Source: Karstenula rhodostoma CBS 690.94
Lineage: Eukaryota > Ascomycota > Dothideomycetes > Pleosporales > Didymosphaeriaceae
Assembly: GCA_010093485.1 (NCBI GenBank)
Contig: MU001496.1
Coordinates: forward strand, 214,685-278,684
Direction: 5' to 3'
Length of the DNA stretch: 64,000 bases
The notes below the pieces were generated by a model. It made no database searches and was not told the origin of the DNA. It worked only from the letters and a program-made list of their open reading frames with translations. The translations under genes and the position numbers were made by a program. This document shows positions 58,544 to 64,000 of the stretch, in pieces (position 1 is the first letter of the stretch; every line of letters starts with the position of its first letter).

Positions 58544-61500
58544 TTATTGTCCGCTTGGAGCCCCTCGAGATTCGGTTGTACCAGATATGGTAAGTATGTC
58601 GCTTAATGATTTCTTGGGATCCGTAAAGATGTCTGCCTCCAAGAAATCTCGTGCTATTTGTTCCTGTAGTGGCATCAGATCTATTATTGGGTACCCAGGA
58701 CAACTCACTGCTTCTTCTAGCTCCAGAGCTTCAGATTGCGGCATGATCGAACAGGCGGCAACAAGATCCTTTCCCTTCAGAGCCATCTCTACAAGTTCAT
58801 CCGCACGCAGTATGATCTCCTTTGGCACACCGTTCATGGCAGCACAGCTATGGGACGTGAGTGATCAACACGATGGAGAAAGGGTGCTATGGGCCATGTC
58901 TTACCAAGTACCGAAGCTTGAGTTACTTCGGCCTTCGCAGAAACTAGAAAGGGTCAATGCGCGGTCACGTAGTCCGTCTACGGTAACCTACTTGTATAGG
59001 TACGTGATCTGCTCGTCGAGCTCTGAGGCCTGCTCATCGACCTGCACCTGCATGTGTCCAAGCGCAAGCGATGGGCTTGCTTTGAGCAGCCCATTCTCAA
59101 AGATCTCTACAACCGGTTAGTGCCCGACTTGTTTATGCTTGCGTCTGCATCCATACTGCCACAACTTACCATGAAAATGAGTAGCTCCAATGACTTTTGG
59201 CCTACTGCTGTTCATGCCAATGAGGTGGTTGAATACAGCACAGGCTAATCCGGCACCGTCGCTTGAATCGGTACCTTTCCCGAATTCGTCGATGATTAGC
59301 AGGCTCCTCGGCGTAGCTAGGCTCAATGCTTGCGAAATTTGCTGGAGGTCAATCATGAAAGCGCTCTGTGTTCGAGATACGGTTTCGCGAGTTGTGACCC
59401 GGGAAAGGATTCTGTCTGTGAGGCCGATCTTTGCACTTTCTGCTGGAACATAGCTGCCAACGTGGGCCATGTACACTATCAACGCAACCTGCTTCAAGTA
59501 GACGCTCTTCCCAGAGTAGTTGGGACCGGTAAGGATTAACATACTTGGTCCGGACTCGCGAGCGTATGCGTTGTGAGTAGATGGGCTATCGAGGATGATG
59601 TCTTCGTCCACTGCGTCAAGATTGGTGCCCCGGAGGCTGGTATCGTTAGGAACAAACGAAGAGACACTAAGCTCCTGGAGTATGTGACGCCCCCCTTTGA
59701 TGGAGATAGTGTTGTCGTTCGAGACTTTTGGACGACACAACTTGTACAGTCGAGCCCCCTGTGACAGAGCGAGCATGCTATCCAATTCACCACAAACGTC
59801 CGATGCAGTCGTAAGTAGTTCTTCGTATTCTAGCACGTACTGGGCGAGTTCGTGACTGATCTCAATCTCACGATCTGAGATTATTCCGTACAAATCGCCG
59901 AAGTGTCCGTCCATTTCTCGCATTTCGCTGGTCTTGAAGTAAACTTGATCTTCTGTGGAAAACATACGTTCCCAAGGATTGTCAAAGTTGCCATCGTACA
60001 CAGCTTCACCTGTTGTAGGATCGAGCGGGACAGTGATGAGAAACCCAATCTGGGGAAAGTAAAGAGCATTCAGCGAGCCTTGAAAGTCTGCAGGGAGTTT
60101 CTCGGACATAGTATGTGCAACGGTCCCGAGTAGGTCATCTAGACCTGCAAACGTCCGTTTCATATTATCGAGTTCCTCGTCGACGCCTTCTAGTATGACA
60201 GTACGAGATTCTTCAGCAGACTTGTCGAAGTCAACCAAGTCGCTGATTTTTCTGCCGATCTGTGCCAGGTGGTATCCTTCAAGCTTTTCGAGTAGCTTGT
60301 CTCTGATGGCCAGTCGGTCGCCACCGAGTATGTCTTGGAAAGACTCCTTGATTTTGAGCGCATGGAACACAAATCGTCGGATGCTGACCCAGAGACTGTT
60401 CGAAGTATTCTTACCGTTCTTCCCGACTCCAGCAGCGATTCCCTTCCTTAAGCTAATCAGTATTGTACGCATATTTCCAGTAGACTTCAGGCTGTTGACA
60501 ATCGCATCGAAAGGAGCCGAGTTCTCAGGGCGTAAGAAAGTGTGTATTGTATCATGTCGCTCACGGATGGTGTCCAAGTTCAAGCTGGGACGGAGGAAGG
60601 ACTGCCGTAAGAGGTGCTTTCCTTGTGGTGTACGAGCCAGATGGTGGAATAGACCAAAGATGGACAAACCTTCCTTGGATCCCGAGGATGTCTTCGTGGG
60701 ACCTTGATTGTGCGTGTTGGGATGAGACTCATTCTCCATTATTTGCAGGGAGTGAAGAGTATCAGCGTTGATGAACCTGGCCATGTTAATGTTGCCTGGA
60801 AAACCTCAGACAAAAATTCTCACATGGTGTCCTTGAGACTGAACATCTCTAACGATGAGATACGAAACATGTTATGCACTGCTTGATCTCCAGGAAGATA
60901 AGCGGCAGCACGCCGTCGCTGTAAGTAAGACAGCAGCGCGCCGGCACAGCCAACCTACACGTCATCAATACAATGGACATTCAAGGGTTTCTTAACATAC
61001 CGTTAGCCGACTATCCAGGTCGACCAGGCCAGCGAGACGGAGGAGCCTGCCCTGCTGGCCGGGGGCGTTCTCCAAGTTTTCCTCTCCGAGCATGTTCAAG
61101 TCTCCTGGTACTATGAAGTTCAATTGCCGTGCGACATCATCTTCAAATTTCAAAGTAGCGAGCTTGCCTTTCGCGGCGTCAAAAGAGAACTCGCCGGGTG
61201 GCCGAACTTCCAAAAGAAACGGAAGTGAGAATCGATCCTCTGCCAGGTTTTCAAGTGTTTCAATGACATTATCGTCTATCTTGGTTGAGACAAGAACGAC
61301 TGTAGGGTCAATGTAGACCCTCACTATACTCAGTGAGCTTGCGAAGGTATGCCTGAGAGAGACAATACGTACGAGCGTCGACGACTGCATGTCCTCCGAG
61401 TTTCATGTCCTCCGTAAAATACATCTTCTCATCCCGTGCTACGTAGTAGCAGCAGCCCACAGTATCTTTTTGCTGCAGGTCGATGGCCATAACAATCTCG

Positions 61501-61787
61501 TTCAACGTGTCGTCTAGTTCGGACTCTAGGCGGTGGTGCTCATGGGATGATGCCCTGGGAAGCTGCGACTCACTGTCGTTATCATTTCTGGGCTGTGGTG
61601 TGAATGCGCGTATCCGGCGTGCAGGTCGTGATGATCTTGATGCTCCAGTTGACGAGCGCGACGGTGCGCGACGAGAAGGTGCGGATGCGGAACTCCTCCT
61701 GCTGTTGCTCTGACTCACGAAGCTTGCTCTACTACCGCGTCTGCCTCTGCTGCGAAATGGCAGCTTCGATCTGGACCCAGCTGGCAT
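58544..61787 (-). CDS. MSH5: MutS homologue MSH5, meiotic crossover factor
   Basis: Eight exons: 61373-61787, 61001-61323, 60824-60954, 59170-60776, 58992-59106, 58905-58943, 58709-58847 and 58544-58663, giving 962 residues. Residues 1-70 are basic and Ser/Arg-rich. The clamp and core follow (VGCAGALLSYLQRRR, MFINADTLHSLQI, KEGLSIFGLFHHLARTPQGK, FLRPSLNLDTIRERHDTI). ATPase: Walker A GPNYSGKSVY, signature FMIDLQQISQAL, Walker B LLIIDEFGKGTDSSDGAGL, then GATHFH. The lack of an N-terminal mismatch-reading domain and the motif details fit MSH5, which with MSH4 forms a clamp stabilising meiotic joint molecules. Its presence implies meiotic capacity. The 45-bp intron 58664-58708 is also open in frame. 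The C-terminus is uncertain: an additional intron at 58567-58615 would extend the frame to 58468. Confidence 0.93.
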
Positions 61788-62204
61788 ACTGGAAACATTC
61801 GGCTTGGACGTAAAAGAAGTAGTGGGGAGACGTAACACGGGGCGCGAAGTGAAGTGGGGTGGATGCCGTGCGTGAGGAAGGAGCGGACGCACGCGTGCCT
61901 GCCTACCATCGTACGCGTCTGATGGTAACACGTTCGGCAACGTAACGTAGACACTACAAAGTGTACTCACAGTTTGTATAAGAATGATAAAAAACATACT
62001 TAGCCAACAAGTATATGTTGTGGAATTTACACTGATATTGTCCTGAACAGTCGGTAACAAGTTACTTTTACAGTCTTATGTACAACGCTCACGGGTAGGA
62101 ACTATTTACAGTGAGCGGGGATATCTACATGCGCGGTATATTACATCATGAAAACATTGTAAAGGGTGCAGTCATCCCACGAGTGATTTCCATCCAGGAA
62201 CATC

Positions 62205-64000
62205 TCACGCCGAGTTCGTAACATCTAATCCACTCTTGTCATCTTTGATCGTGACCATCGCCGTGTCACCAGATTTGAGTTCGCCTCTTATTATCTTGTC
62301 AGCTAGCCCATTGCCGATCTGCTTTGCGATCAACCGGTTCAGCGGGCGTGCACCGAATCGAGGATCGTAGCCACGGTCGCATAGCCATTGTTTCGCTTCA
62401 TCCGGTACGACTAGAGTGATGCGGCGATCGTCTAAACGTTCTTGTAATTCCCTCAATCGAATATCGACAATGTCCCTCAAAGCCTCGCGGGAAAGTCGTC
62501 GGAAAAGTATGAATTCATCGATACGATTCAGGAATTCGGGCGGATACGATGCGGACACTACGTCCATCACCGTGTTGCGAACCTCTGGCGAAATCTCCCC
62601 GGAATCACTGGTCTGGCTGAGCGCGTCATCGCCAACAATGATTTCGGCTCCCAAGTTCGACGTCATCACGATGATGGTGTTCCTGAAGTCTACCTTATGC
62701 CCCTGACTGTCCGTCAGGAAACCCTCATCGAGGACTTGGAGCAGCAGCGTCGAAATGTCTTTGTGTGCTTTCTCCCATTCATCGAACAGTAAAACCGCGT
62801 AAGGCTTTCGTCTCACAGCTTCCGTAAGCTGTCCTGCGTCTTCGTAGCCAACATAGCCAGCGGGGGAACCGATCAGCCGCGACACTGTATGCTTTTCCGA
62901 GAACTCGCTCATATCGAAACGAATAACGGCCTGCTGTGTCGAGAAAAGGAACTCGGCCAACCGCTTACAAACTTCGGTTTTGCCAACTCCAGTGGGGCCG
63001 AGCATCATGAAAGATGCGATCGGTCGGTTGTCGCCTGATAGTCCGGCTCTCTGCAGCCGGATGGCGTTGGCAACAGAGGTGAGAGCTTCGTCTTGTCCGC
63101 GAACATGCGCTCGCAAAGCGTCCTCCATGCGTATCAACTTTTCACTCTCCCCACGCATCAGTTTGGAAACAGGGATGCCGGTGGTTCGCGATACAACAGA
63201 TGCGATGTCATCGGCAGTGACCGAGTCGTGTAATAATGAATCAGGGCTTTTTCCCGCAGTAGCCTCATCTTCTTTCGGCAGCTGCTGTTCGAGCTCTGGT
63301 ATCTTCGAATAGCGGAGCTCACTAGCTTTGGCGAAATTACCTTCGCGTTGCGCCAATTCCAGCTCAAATCTTGCTTTCTCCAACTCCTCCTGGATATTCT
63401 TGATCTTCTGCAGTTCCCCACGTTCTTGTTCCCATTTGTCCATTAGGATTTTGACCTCATCTTGTTTCTTCTTTAGGGACTCCTCTAACCGCTCTCGCCG
63501 CTCTTTGCTCGCAACATCGGTTTCCTTCCGCAAAGACTCAAGCTCGATTTGGATGGTCATGATTTGGCGATCGAGTTCCTGTATAGGGTCTGGCTTACTT
63601 TCTTGCTGCAGCCGCAGAGCGCTTGCAGCTTCGTCGACTAGATCGATAGCTTTATCGGGAAGGAACCGATCTGTGATGTACCGGTTGCTGTATGTGGCAG
63701 CGGCGACAAGCGCGCCATCTGTGATTCTCACACCGTGGTGCGTCTCGTATCGTTCTTTGATGCCTCTCAATATAGAGATTGTATCAGGTACGCTTGGTTC
63801 GGAAACGATGATGGGCTGGAACCGACGTGCTAAAGCAACATCCTTCTCGATCTGCCTGTATTCATTCAAGGTGGTTGCTCCAAAGCACTGCAACTCACCC
63901 CGAGACAAAGCAGGTTTGAGAAGATTGCTCGCATCAATGCTGCCTTCGGCCTTGCCCAATCCCAGAAGTGTATGTAGTTCATCGATGAACAGGATGACTC
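62205..64000 (-). CDS. HSP78: mitochondrial Hsp78 (ClpB-type AAA+ disaggregase), C-terminal part
   Basis: Partial: the frame is open to the window edge, so the N-terminal part lies beyond 64000. 598 residues are visible. It begins in the first AAA+ module ([20 protein letters not shown], the Walker B region), continues through [20 protein letters not shown] and [20 protein letters not shown], the coiled-coil M domain (about 150 residues rich in K/E), and the second AAA+ module ([76 protein letters not shown]). Sequence details match Hsp78 rather than cytosolic Hsp104, and it ends without the acidic Hsp104 tail. It dissolves aggregated matrix proteins with mtHsp70. Walker B reads DEWEKAH where DEFEKAH is usual. 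Confidence 0.95.
   Translation of the reverse strand, partial: VILFIDELHTLLGLGKAEGSIDASNLLKPALSRGELQCFGATTLNEYRQIEKDVALARRFQPIIVSEPSVPDTISILRGIKERYETHHGVRITDGALVAAATYSNRYITDRFLPDKAIDLVDEAASALRLQQESKPDPIQELDRQIMTIQIELESLRKETDVASKERRERLEESLKKKQDEVKILMDKWEQERGELQKIKNIQEELEKARFELELAQREGNFAKASELRYSKIPELEQQLPKEDEATAGKSPDSLLHDSVTADDIASVVSRTTGIPVSKLMRGESEKLIRMEDALRAHVRGQDEALTSVANAIRLQRAGLSGDNRPIASFMMLGPTGVGKTEVCKRLAEFLFSTQQAVIRFDMSEFSEKHTVSRLIGSPAGYVGYEDAGQLTEAVRRKPYAVLLFDEWEKAHKDISTLLLQVLDEGFLTDSQGHKVDFRNTIIVMTSNLGAEIIVGDDALSQTSDSGEISPEVRNTVMDVVSASYPPEFLNRIDEFILFRRLSREALRDIVDIRLRELQERLDDRRITLVVPDEAKQWLCDRGYDPRFGARPLNRLIAKQIGNGLADKIIRGELKSGDTAMVTIKDDKSGLDVTNSA

Overview
This window is nuclear DNA of a filamentous ascomycete (Pezizomycotina; Dothideomycetes is my best guess, by inference only). 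The evidence is short GT-AG introns (mostly 45-85 bp) with CTAAC/CTGAC branch points close to the acceptor, compact multi-exon genes on both strands, and recognisable fungal proteins: a DIM-5/Clr4-type methyltransferase with chromodomain, an AflR-type Zn2Cys6 factor, mitochondrial Hsp78, GID4 and a TMF1-type Golgi tether. No bacterial operons, rRNA or CRISPR are present. Splice structures were derived by hand: reading frame, GT/AG sites and family motifs all had to agree.

Layout. 1-8.6 kb is gene-poor, with one small conserved-looking gene (4533-4973). 8.67-13.98 kb holds a giant WD40/Gemin5-like protein with a long disordered tail. A MITE-like element lies at 15118-15274. 16.2-17.2 kb is an F-box protein; 17.5-18.8 kb (minus) a Nit1/Nit2-type amidase; 19.5-22.2 kb a TMF1/Sgm1 coiled-coil Golgi protein; 23.3-25.6 kb a membrane protein broken by one in-frame TAG. 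25.9-27.9 kb (minus) is the H3K9 methyltransferase, beside an AT-rich, RIP-like island. 28.8-29.6 kb is RRP1; 29.8-30.9 kb (minus) TRM8; 31.4-32.6 kb (minus) GID4/VID24; 33.3-34.2 kb (minus) Mago nashi, divergent from beta-COP (34.6-37.8 kb). 38.1-39.2 kb (minus) is a single-pass membrane protein, 40.4-42.0 kb a sphingoid long-chain-base kinase, and 42.5 kb an initiator tRNA-Met gene with an intron. 44.1-45.7 kb is a secreted sorbosone-dehydrogenase-like beta-propeller, and 46.0-46.7 kb (minus) a decayed GNAT acetyltransferase. 46.9-58.4 kb is a gene-poor stretch whose only confident gene is the AflR-like factor (51.97-53.44 kb). 58.5-61.8 kb (minus) is the meiotic mismatch-repair homologue MSH5, and 62.2-64.0 kb (minus) the C-terminal part of HSP78, which runs off the window.

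The genes are mostly unrelated housekeeping functions: ribosome biogenesis, tRNA modification, Golgi traffic, RNA surveillance, proteolysis, meiosis and mitochondrial proteostasis. This is not a biosynthetic cluster. The most unusual signal is the initiator tRNA-Met gene. Its 53-nt intron has a GTAAGT donor, a TACTAAC branch site and a CAG acceptor, and GT-AG removal restores a standard 7-nt anticodon loop. That looks like an mRNA-type (spliceosomal) intron inside a Pol III tRNA gene. Other points of interest are two genes broken by C-to-T-type nonsense changes, a stop-free in-frame intron in the NIT2-like gene, an intron just after the stop codon of the small gene at 4.5 kb, and a MITE with 30-bp inverted ends.
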